From the NCBI GenBank assembly GCA_002431975.1, contig DJFA01000072.1:7845-14674 (forward strand): a DNA stretch of 6,830 bases, in the 5' to 3' direction. How positions within the stretch are numbered: position 1 is the first letter of the stretch; each line of letters begins with the position of its first letter. Position numbers and translations under genes: made by a program. This DNA is from Ruminococcus sp. UBA5884. Its GTDB lineage: Bacteria; Bacillota; Clostridia; Oscillospirales; Ruminococcaceae. Of the stretch, positions 1-5,624 are shown in pieces. The notes under the pieces were generated by a model. The model worked only from the letters and a program-made list of their open reading frames with translations, was not told the origin of the DNA and made no database searches.

Positions 1-38
1 TTTCAATTATAAAATTTTTATGTTGAATTAGCATTAAT

Positions 39-69
39 AAAGGACGGATTGAAAAAAATCCGTCCTTTT
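39..69 (-). terminator. Rho-independent terminator of the LRR operon, probably bidirectional
   Basis: A perfect inverted repeat, AAAGGACGGAT at 39-49 and ATCCGTCCTTT at 58-68, encloses an 8-nt A-rich loop. It starts two bases beyond the stop codon of the minus-strand LRR gene. In the minus direction the hairpin is followed by TTTATTAAT; in the plus direction by TTTTGTTAT. Both sides carry short T-runs, so it could also stop transcripts arriving from the left of the window. Confidence 0.88.
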
Positions 70-70
70 G

Positions 71-2989
71 TTATCCTATGCATATTATATTGCTGCGGAA
101 CAGCTCAAATCTGAAATTATTTTCAGCAGCATATTTTTCAGCCGCAGAACCTTTTTCACCTATTATTACAAAATCCTCTATCGGATACGGCGTTGAATCT
201 TCGGATTCAGAACAGTACCCAAAGGCATAATTTCCGATAATGCGGACGCTTTCAGGGATTTCAATGCATTTTATTTCAGGACAGTTGCAGAATGCATAAT
301 CATCAATTTCAGAAAGTCCGTCCTCAATAGCAACTGTTTCAAGCGACTGACAGCCATAGAATGCCATATATCCGATTTTTAAAACTGATTTTGGAATGCA
401 GACTGAAACAAGCTTCATACAGTATGCAAAGGCACACATATTTATTCTTTTTACTCTCGGAGGAAGATTTATAAATTCAAGAGAACTGCATTTATAAAAG
501 GTTTTTACATTTATCTCATCAAGCCATGAGGGCAGACAGATTTTTTTAAGGTTTTCGCATTTGCTGAAAGCATATTCTCCTAAAGTTTTCACACTGTACG
601 GGAGAATAACAGATGTAAGCGATGAACAGCCGCCGAATGCGTTTTTGCCGATATTTACAACACTTTCCTCAATGCGTGCATTTTCGAGATTACGGCACAT
701 TGCAAAAGCGTTGTCGCCGATAGTCTTGATATTTCCGCCTATCACGATATTCTGAAGACTATAGCAGCATTCAAAGGCTTTATCACGGATTATCTTGACT
801 TTTTCGGGGAATTTTATATCTGAGATATAGATATTGTTTGAAAAACAGGCTTCATCAATATAGACAACGCTGTCAGGAATAGTATATTCAGAATTTTTCC
901 TGCCTTCAGGATAGCGGCATATATGTCTGAATTCGTTGTCAAAAAGAACGCCGTCTATATCTGAATAGTTATTGTTTGCATAGCTTACATAGAATGATTC
1001 AAGAGATGTGCAGTGTTCAAAGGCTGACGGCGATATTTCGGAAATACTTTTAGGGATTTTTATTTCAACAAGTCCCGGACAGTTGCTGAAAGCAGCTTTT
1101 TCTATTACGGCAACGCTTTCCGGTATATCAACGGCAGTGAGATATGAACAGTTGAAAAATGCGTGTTCTGCGATAACTGATACAGGGATTTTCTTACCGT
1201 TTCTTTCAATATATTTTTCAATGACAGCTTCTGAGATATTTCTGTCACAGCCGCATACACGGGCAGAGGAATTTATTACATCATATCCGAGCTGATGACC
1301 CATTATTTTTCTTGAAGGCTTTGCAGCTTCCATATAAAGAGGTATGAATGAAAAATTGTTTTCAGCCGCATATGCGTGTGCAGATGAATTGAAATAGCTG
1401 ATAACAGAAAAATTGCTGTTTTTCTGATTTTCGCCGAATCCGAATGCATGATATCCTATTTCAGCAGATGAATTAGGGATAACTACTCCGCTGAGGGCAG
1501 GACATGAAAAGAATGCATTGTCGCCGATATTGTTTACAGATGACGGCATAACTACATATTGCAGGCTTGTGCAGGCACAGAAAGCATTTTCCCCGACAGA
1601 TGAAGCACCTGAAATATGTACGGATTTAAGAGATGAACATTCACAGCAGACGTTTTCAGGGATATTCTTCACACCTGTAGGAAATTCCATATATACAAGG
1701 CTTCTGCACCCTTCAAATGCGGATTTTCCGATAAATACAGTTCCGAACGGAAGATTTATGCTTTTAAGCGATGAACAGCCATAAAAGGCATTTTCGCCTA
1801 TATAGTTCACAGTTTCAGGGAGCTTTAAACTAACAAGACTCTGACAGCCGCTGAATGTTTCATCATTGATTTTTGAGAGGCTGTTCGGGAGAGTGACGCT
1901 TTCAAGGGAATCACAGTTTTTAAATATGCCTTTTCCGACAGAACGGACTTTATTTGAAATTATAACGCTTTTAAGATTGAAATGCATTGCAAATGCATCG
2001 TCAGCTATTTCGCATACGTTATAGTTATCAATTTTTGCTGATATAAGGAGTGAAACTGCATCATAGTCACAGTTTATAATAACAGCCTCATTATTTACAA
2101 TTTTATAATAATAGTTTTCAAATCTGAATATTCCGTTATCCTGATTTTCATTATAGTCGATGGAAAATTCTATGCTGTGTTTTTTGGCATAGGCTTCAGC
2201 GGCAGTATCAATATTTGCAACAATCATAAACTTGTCCGCACGGAAATAGAGGTTATTTCTCTGTACATACATATATCCGAAAGCTTTTTCGCCTATTGAC
2301 TGAACAGTTTCCGGAATTGTGACTATATGTACAAGAGGACAGTTTAAAAATGCATAGTTTCCTATATTTTCAATGCCATATGGTAAAGAAATGCTGTCAA
2401 GGCTTCGGCATTCCATAAAAGCCTTGTCGCCTATTGAAATAATATTCTGCGGAATGGTTATATTTTTAAGATTTTTACAGCAGGCAAATGCAATACTGCC
2501 TATTCTTATGACGGAATCGGGAATATCTATATCAGTAAGACCTGTACATTCAGCAAATACACCGTTTCCGATTAAGCGTACTTTTTTCGGAATAATGATA
2601 TTGGTAAGATTTATACAGCCTCTGAAAAGGTTATCCGGAAGTTCAGCAATTGATTCGGAAAGAACTGCCGAGTTTAAAGATGTACAGTTCATAAATACAT
2701 TTTTTCCGATTTTTTCGATACTGTCCGGAAGAACTATATCAGTAAGCTTGTCGCATTCGCCGAAAGCTTCATCACCGATAAATCGTACACCATTCGGAAT
2801 AATCACGGATTTTAAATTTTCACGCAGACAGAATGCGTGCCTGCCGATAGCAGTCACAGGATAATTTTTATATGTCTGGGGGATTTTTACTTCTTCAGCA
2901 GAAAAGTCGCAGCTTGTAACTATGGCTTTTCTGTTTTCAATCTTGAAAGTAAGGCAGCTTTCCTGATATTTGTTGCGTTTGAGTATCAT
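71..2989 (-). CDS. Large BspA-like leucine-rich repeat protein, three modules, no signal peptide (972 aa)
   Basis: A 972-residue protein built almost entirely of about 30 repeats of 23 residues with the pattern AFxxCxxLxxIxIPxxVxxIGx, the LRR_5 / BspA / Treponema-type LRR family. Members generally act in protein binding and adhesion; no specific ligand can be read here. Three modules are visible, at about residues 13-277, 287-549 and 567-962. Each opens with a strand-turn head ending in a Cys-Asp pair (CD at 28, 307 and 581) and closes with a cap resembling GSAAEKYAAENNFRF (best copy at 947-961). Module 3 also contains a DGVLF hairpin insert near residues 665-700. The N-terminus MILKRNKYQE is polar and shows no signal peptide, lipobox or membrane helix, and there is no sortase motif or dockerin. 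By my count there are 46 cysteines. ATG at 2989 is preceded by GGGAGG at the usual distance, and the gene lies 5 bp after the dockerin-LRR gene, so the two are co-transcribed. The fold is clear; location and role are unknown. Confidence 0.93.
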   Translation of the reverse strand: MILKRNKYQESCLTFKIENRKAIVTSCDFSAEEVKIPQTYKNYPVTAIGRHAFCLRENLKSVIIPNGVRFIGDEAFGECDKLTDIVLPDSIEKIGKNVFMNCTSLNSAVLSESIAELPDNLFRGCINLTNIIIPKKVRLIGNGVFAECTGLTDIDIPDSVIRIGSIAFACCKNLKNITIPQNIISIGDKAFMECRSLDSISLPYGIENIGNYAFLNCPLVHIVTIPETVQSIGEKAFGYMYVQRNNLYFRADKFMIVANIDTAAEAYAKKHSIEFSIDYNENQDNGIFRFENYYYKIVNNEAVIINCDYDAVSLLISAKIDNYNVCEIADDAFAMHFNLKSVIISNKVRSVGKGIFKNCDSLESVTLPNSLSKINDETFSGCQSLVSLKLPETVNYIGENAFYGCSSLKSINLPFGTVFIGKSAFEGCRSLVYMEFPTGVKNIPENVCCECSSLKSVHISGASSVGENAFCACTSLQYVVMPSSVNNIGDNAFFSCPALSGVVIPNSSAEIGYHAFGFGENQKNSNFSVISYFNSSAHAYAAENNFSFIPLYMEAAKPSRKIMGHQLGYDVINSSARVCGCDRNISEAVIEKYIERNGKKIPVSVIAEHAFFNCSYLTAVDIPESVAVIEKAAFSNCPGLVEIKIPKSISEISPSAFEHCTSLESFYVSYANNNYSDIDGVLFDNEFRHICRYPEGRKNSEYTIPDSVVYIDEACFSNNIYISDIKFPEKVKIIRDKAFECCYSLQNIVIGGNIKTIGDNAFAMCRNLENARIEESVVNIGKNAFGGCSSLTSVILPYSVKTLGEYAFSKCENLKKICLPSWLDEINVKTFYKCSSLEFINLPPRVKRINMCAFAYCMKLVSVCIPKSVLKIGYMAFYGCQSLETVAIEDGLSEIDDYAFCNCPEIKCIEIPESVRIIGNYAFGYCSESEDSTPYPIEDFVIIGEKGSAAEKYAAENNFRFELFRSNIICIG
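104..2953 (-). repeat. Three successive head-LRR-tail modules within the large LRR gene
   Basis: Internal repetition at two scales. The fine scale is 69 bp (23 residues). The coarse scale is three modules at about 2953-2159, 2131-1343 and 1291-104. Modules 1 and 2 hold about nine repeats each and module 3 about thirteen. The modules align by pattern at protein level and are diverged at DNA level, so the duplication is old. The related secreted protein upstream carries a single module with the same tail cap. Confidence 0.72.
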
Positions 2990-2994
2990 AGTAA

Positions 2995-3951
2995 TTAAAA
3001 TCCTCCCGTTATATATTGCAGAAGCGTAAGAGCATCATATGAAGTTATATCTGAATCCATATCCGAATCAGCAGAAATTTTCTGTTCTTCGCTCATATCG
3101 GCAGAGCCGGTTACAGTCTGAAGAATCATCAGTGCATCATATGAAGTTACCTGTCCGTCACCGTCGATATCGCCCATGACAGTAAAATCAATAGTATTGT
3201 CAGAGGCATATTTTTCAGCTGCTGAACCGGAACAGCTGTATATTCTGAAATCTCCCTTGAGGACAGGTGCAGGATTAAGTATATAGCCGAGTGAATTATT
3301 TCCGACAGATTCAGTTTCAGAGCTTATAACTGCATATTTGAGATTTGTGCAGTTTAAAAATGCATTTTCCCTGATGATTTTAACGCTTTCGGGAACATAC
3401 AGCAAATAAGCATTTTTTTCTGAAACAAATGCACGGTCAGCAATTGATTTTACATTGTCAGGGATTATAATCCGTTCGGCTGAACCTTTATAGCTGTAAA
3501 GTATTCCGTCACCAAGAACAATGAAATCGCCCTTGATACCTGAGATAAAGTATGTTCCGTAAAATGCATTGCTTCCGATATATTCAACACTCTTAGGGAT
3601 ATTTATATCATAAAGGTTATAGCAGTATGAAAAGGCATTTACATCTATATATTCAAGCGACTGCGGCAGTGAAACGGATTTGAGATTCTGGAAATTTGAA
3701 AACGCTCCATAGCCGACAGAGGAAATACCTTCATTTATTACAACTGATGTGACGCTGCTGCTGTATGAGGCATATGGCTGATATTTTACATCACCCATTT
3801 CGCCTGTTCCGGAAATAGTCATGACAGAACCGGAAATGCTCCATGAGATACCGCTGTCAAACGTTCCTGATACCGCATCAGCAGCGGATATTCTGAAATC
3901 CGGAAATAAAAACATTGCAGCCGTCAGCAGACAGATGAGTTTTTTCAGCAT
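2995..3951 (-). CDS. Secreted LRR protein with C-terminal type I dockerin (318 aa)
   Basis: Residues 1-24 form a typical signal peptide: Lys-Lys, a hydrophobic core LICLLTAAMFLF, and likely cleavage after ISA or ISAADA. Residues 28-60 are the two-strand N-terminal cap common to secreted BspA-like LRR proteins (SWSISGSVMTISGTGEMGD). Residues 66-256 hold about seven irregular LRR_5 repeats, ending in the tail cap GSAAEKYASDN (242-252). Residues 260-316 are a type I dockerin with two calcium loops: D261, D263, D265, G266, D272 and D295, D297, D299, D306, each followed by an SYDAL helix. Known dockerins bind cohesins on a scaffoldin or the cell surface, so the protein is probably displayed outside the cell through a cohesin partner not in this window. 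The start ATG at 3951 has AAGGAA about ten bases upstream. It is the first gene of the operon with the large LRR gene. The LRR ligand is unknown; an adhesion role is an inference. Confidence 0.93.
   Translation of the reverse strand: MLKKLICLLTAAMFLFPDFRISAADAVSGTFDSGISWSISGSVMTISGTGEMGDVKYQPYASYSSSVTSVVINEGISSVGYGAFSNFQNLKSVSLPQSLEYIDVNAFSYCYNLYDINIPKSVEYIGSNAFYGTYFISGIKGDFIVLGDGILYSYKGSAERIIIPDNVKSIADRAFVSEKNAYLLYVPESVKIIRENAFLNCTNLKYAVISSETESVGNNSLGYILNPAPVLKGDFRIYSCSGSAAEKYASDNTIDFTVMGDIDGDGQVTSYDALMILQTVTGSADMSEEQKISADSDMDSDITSYDALTLLQYITGGF
3001..3007 (-). promoter_or_regulatory. Shine-Dalgarno of the large LRR gene, inside the dockerin gene's last codons
   Basis: The minus-strand sequence GGGAGGA is formed by the two terminal Gly codons of the dockerin gene. 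It is followed by TTT TAA, a 5-bp gap and the ATG at 2989, giving about 12 nt between the SD and the start. A ribosome finishing the first gene would stop directly on this site, so translational coupling is likely. Confidence 0.75.
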
Positions 3952-3960
3952 ATATCAACA

Positions 3961-4007
3961 TTCCTTTCAGATAATCTGATTATTTTCTGTAATTTGTTCA
4001 TCTGAAA
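3961..4007 (-). promoter_or_regulatory. Ribosome binding site of the dockerin-LRR gene with an overlapping inverted repeat
   Basis: The minus-strand AAAGGAA at 3961-3967 is the Shine-Dalgarno for the start at 3951. It overlaps one arm of an 8-bp perfect inverted repeat: plus-strand TTTCAGAT at 3965-3972 and ATCTGAAA at 4000-4007. In the mRNA this could form an 8-bp stem with a 27-nt loop that borders and partly covers the ribosome binding site. Whether the stem has a role is not known; it is AT-rich and could be coincidental. Confidence 0.4.
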
Positions 4008-4009
4008 TT

Positions 4010-4132
4010 TTTGTAGCCCGTTGCAATTACCAGAATTTTATGCAGATAACCAACGGTTCACATACAGAAAACAAATATCAAATTTATGGTTTAACCATAA
4101 TTTGGCGGGCGACCAATGGTCGCCCCTACAAA
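4010..4132. repeat. MITE-like / intergenic palindromic repeat with terminal inverted repeats
   Basis: A 123-bp unit bounded by TTTGTAG (4010-4016) and its inverse CTACAAA (4126-4132). Inside are three further inverted pairs: CCGTTG / CAACGG (4018-4023 and 4051-4056); TTATGGTT-T-AACCATAA (4084-4100); and a GC-rich 19-bp palindrome with arms GGGCGACC and GGTCGCCC (4107-4125). The GC-rich palindrome running into CCCCTACA contrasts with its AT-rich surroundings and resembles intergenic repeats often seen in Clostridia genomes. I saw no target-site duplication and no second copy in the window, so mobility is an inference. Confidence 0.5.
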
Positions 4133-4157
4133 TAACAATCTAATTTGCATTATATTA

Positions 4158-4186
4158 ATTATATCATTAATCTTAATTCAATTCAA
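4158..4186 (-). promoter_or_regulatory. Sigma-A-type promoter for the LRR operon (extended -10)
   Basis: Reading the minus strand: TTGAAT (4186-4181), a 17-nt spacer, then TATAAT (4163-4158) preceded by TGA, giving an extended -10 TGnTATAAT. Transcription would begin near 4151, leaving a leader of about 200 nt before the dockerin-LRR start at 3951. A second TATAAT lies nine bases further on. No better promoter was seen nearer the gene. Confidence 0.62.
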
Positions 4187-4285
4187 GAAGCATTGTAAAA
4201 TAAAAGCTTGAAATTGTATAACTGCACTTTTTATAACATATGTTTTGATGTAATTATACAAATTAATGAAGTTTTTTCTTACAGC

Positions 4286-4315
4286 TTGACTTTTGTATTT
4301 TTACTGTGATATTAT
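4286..4315 (+). promoter_or_regulatory. Promoter of the first pilin-like gene
   Basis: TTGACT at 4286-4291, an 18-nt spacer and TATTAT at 4310-4315, with TG one base before the -10 (extended -10). The predicted start of transcription is near 4322, giving a leader of only about 20 nt that carries the ribosome binding site. Confidence 0.68.
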
Positions 4316-4324
4316 ATGACTTAA

Positions 4325-4333
4325 AGAGAGGGG
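4325..4333 (+). promoter_or_regulatory. Ribosome binding site fixing the first pilin start at 4344
   Basis: AGAGAGGGG lies 10 nt before ATG 4344. The in-frame TTG at 4335 is only one base from this purine tract, so ATG 4344 is the credible start. It gives a short basic leader, MKNRIKG, as expected for a prepilin. Confidence 0.75.
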
Positions 4334-4343
4334 ATTGATTTTT

Positions 4344-4808
4344 ATGAAGAACAGAATCAAAGGTTTTACACTTGTTGAACTCATAGTTGTCATTGCAATT
4401 ATAGGTGTTCTTGCAGCTATTCTTGTACCCTCAATGATGGGGTATGTAAAAAGTTCACGTCTTAAAACTGCCAATGCAAATGCAAAGGTTGTTTTCAATG
4501 CGGCAAACAACTATGCAACACAGATGGAAACAGAGGGACGTACTGTAAATGAAAGCTTTATTGTAAATCCTATGGCTTGTTCATACGGTGAAAATGCTGA
4601 TACAAATGAGCTTAAAAAAGCTATAGTTGAGGCTCTCAGCGGAAACGGTTCAGCAAGCGGCTGGTGCTATCTTGATTTTGATAAAGACGAGGGTACATTT
4701 GAGGGAGCTCAGTGGACAAAAGATGACCAGAACGATAAAATAGTTGGTCAGTATCCTAATCCGCCTGAGAACTATAACAGCTGTCCTGAATTTGGCACAT
4801 TCAGCTGA
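4344..4808 (+). CDS. Type IV pilin-like prepilin, first of a tandem pair (154 aa)
   Basis: The N-terminus MKNRIKG-FTLVELIVVIAI is a textbook class III / type IV prepilin signal: a short basic leader, cleavage by prepilin peptidase after G7, methylatable F8, and Glu at mature position 5 (E12). A hydrophobic helix (about 9-31) then serves as membrane anchor and assembly core. It is followed by SRLKTANANAKVVFNAA (38-54), nearly the same in the next gene. The C-terminal body (about 60-154) is a small globular domain with three cysteines (C79, C108, C147) and the pattern GTF...VGxYP. After processing, the protein would be a subunit of a type IV pilus or pseudopilus. Tandem pilA1-pilA2 genes are known from Ruminococcus albus, where pili are implicated in cellulose adhesion; the resemblance here is by layout and pattern only. 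Assembly ATPase, platform protein and peptidase genes are absent from the window. It has its own promoter, and I see no clear terminator before the next gene. Confidence 0.92.
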   Translation: MKNRIKGFTLVELIVVIAIIGVLAAILVPSMMGYVKSSRLKTANANAKVVFNAANNYATQMETEGRTVNESFIVNPMACSYGENADTNELKKAIVEALSGNGSASGWCYLDFDKDEGTFEGAQWTKDDQNDKIVGQYPNPPENYNSCPEFGTFS

Positions 4809-4877
4809 TTTTTTTAGCAATATGCAGTTAAAATTATATCTGTTTTGGGATTAATCCACAAAAAAGACTCCGCAGTA

Positions 4878-4905
4878 TTGACAAACAAAGGATATATGTT
4901 ATAAT
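4878..4905 (+). promoter_or_regulatory. Strong promoter of the second pilin-like gene
   Basis: Perfect TTGACA at 4878-4883, a 16-nt spacer and perfect TATAAT at 4900-4905, preceded by TG at 4897-4898 (extended -10). Transcription would start near 4912, giving a leader of about 47 nt. It is the closest match to consensus in the window, which suggests high expression of the second pilin. Confidence 0.82.
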
Positions 4906-4941
4906 AAATATATATAATTGTTTCGTTAATATCTTGAATGC

Positions 4942-4947
4942 AGGAGG
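4942..4947 (+). promoter_or_regulatory. Ribosome binding site fixing the second pilin start at 4959
   Basis: AGGAGG lies 11 nt before ATG 4959. An earlier in-frame ATG at 4938 sits upstream of this site and has no ribosome binding site of its own; using it would add seven acidic or aromatic residues to what should be a short basic prepilin leader. The start is therefore 4959. Confidence 0.85.
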
Positions 4948-4958
4948 CAGACTTTTTT

Positions 4959-5522
4959 ATGAATAGAAAATATTTAAAAGGCTTTACGCTGGTTGAACTT
5001 ATGGTAGTTCTGGCAATAGTAGCCGTTCTTGCAGGTGCTTTGATACCTTCAATGAGTTATTTTATAAGAAATGCACGTCTTAAAACTACAAATGCTCAGG
5101 CAAAAGTAGTTTTCAATGCGGCTCTTACCGTTTCACAGGAATATGAAGCAAAAAATATCAGTGTTCTTAATATTTATGATGGCTACCCTTTAAAATCCGA
5201 TCTGCCGTCAACAGTTGCAATTGACAGCATGAAAAAATATGATTCTGTTAATGAACATATCGCTGACATTATGCAGGAAAGAGTAAACAAAAAAGTAAAA
5301 TCAGATGATTCAGAAGGCTGTGTGTGGGCAGTAAAGTATGAAAACAAGGGCGGTACATTCCCTGTACTTACCGCATCAGCATATGCAACAACAAATGTTG
5401 ACAGATATGTAGGCTGTTATCCGGTCAATACACCTTCAACAGGCTTTGACGGAACTTATCAGAGTCTTGACGGCAATGTTGATTACTGGCTTGCATACGC
5501 AGCTGACGGAACTATAAGCTGA
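4959..5522 (+). CDS. Type IV pilin-like prepilin, second of a tandem pair (187 aa)
   Basis: The leader MNRKYLKG is followed by the processing site and helix FTLVELMVVLAIVAVLAGAL: cleavage after G8, F9 as new N-terminus, E13 as mature Glu5. The following stretch ARLKTTNAQAKVVFNAA (39-55) differs from the first pilin at only three positions. The C-terminal body is about 30 residues longer than in the first pilin. It has two cysteines (C121, C153) and the same landmarks: GTF (132-134), VGCYP (151-155) and an ending GTIS, against GTFS in the first. The pair are clearly paralogues, with conserved anchor and diverged surface. The role would be a pilus or pseudopilus subunit at the cell surface; which of the two is the major subunit cannot be read from sequence. 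It has its own near-consensus promoter and is closed by a terminator at 5540-5567. Confidence 0.92.
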   Translation: MNRKYLKGFTLVELMVVLAIVAVLAGALIPSMSYFIRNARLKTTNAQAKVVFNAALTVSQEYEAKNISVLNIYDGYPLKSDLPSTVAIDSMKKYDSVNEHIADIMQERVNKKVKSDDSEGCVWAVKYENKGGTFPVLTASAYATTNVDRYVGCYPVNTPSTGFDGTYQSLDGNVDYWLAYAADGTIS

Positions 5523-5539
5523 AAATAAAAAAATATTTG

Positions 5540-5567
5540 CCGGACGAATAAAATCATCCGGTTTTTT
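5540..5567 (+). terminator. Rho-independent terminator after the second pilin
   Basis: CCGGACGA (5540-5547) pairs with TCATCCGG (5554-5561) with one internal C-A mismatch and a 6-nt loop, followed by six T. It begins 18 bases after the pilin stop codon and closes the pilin unit. Confidence 0.85.
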
Positions 5568-5568
5568 A

Positions 5569-5597
5569 TTGCTTTTATAAATGATTTATGATATAAT
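5569..5597 (+). promoter_or_regulatory. Possible promoter upstream of the transposase genes
   Basis: TTGCTT at 5569-5574, a 17-nt spacer and TATAAT at 5592-5597. It directly follows the pilin terminator and could drive the tnpA remnant and tnpB. The region is AT-rich, so a chance match is possible. Confidence 0.45.
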
Positions 5598-5624
5598 TAT
5601 TCAATATGCAGAACATTTTAATAC

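Larger units (their letters stand above)
3952..4343. other. Divergent intergenic region between LRR operon and first pilin gene
   Basis: About 390 bp without a protein gene. From left to right it holds the dockerin gene's ribosome binding site with an overlapping inverted repeat, a 13-bp palindrome ATAATC-T-GATTAT (3971-3983), a hairpin-rich MITE-like element (4010-4132), a minus-strand promoter (4158-4186), an AT-rich stretch of about 100 bp with nothing recognisable, and the plus-strand pilin promoter (4286-4315). No tRNA or known riboswitch was recognised. Confidence 0.7.

Noticed and set aside
561..2864. Several plus-strand open frames of 64-163 codons (561-755, 1008-1295, 1518-1784, 2373-2864)
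   Set aside because: They lie opposite the large LRR gene, whose 69-bp repeat keeps antisense frames open. They lack ribosome binding sites, and their repeated motifs are antisense readings of the LRR consensus.
104..2953. Regular spacing of similar segments, as in a CRISPR array or a DNA tandem repeat
   Set aside because: The periodicity is 69 bp in a single reading frame with synonymous and conservative variation. It is protein-level LRR repetition, not identical repeats with unique spacers.
4133..4285. Small RNA or tRNA gene in the AT-rich stretch between the divergent promoters
   Set aside because: No cloverleaf, GC-rich stem or terminator was found; the only supported element is the minus-strand promoter at 4158-4186.
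4301..4510. Minus-strand open frame of 69 codons
   Set aside because: It is antisense to the promoter and N-terminal helix of the first pilin gene and has no ribosome binding site; its sequence is a reverse reading of the pilin codons.
4848..4857. Palindrome GGATTAATCC between the pilin genes as a terminator or operator
   Set aside because: It has no room for a loop and no T-run, so it is not a terminator. As an operator it is a single short palindrome with no supporting second site.
4938..4958. Upstream ATG start for the second pilin
   Set aside because: It lies before the AGGAGG site and would add seven residues, including two acidic ones, to the prepilin leader. ATG 4959 has the correct spacing and leader.
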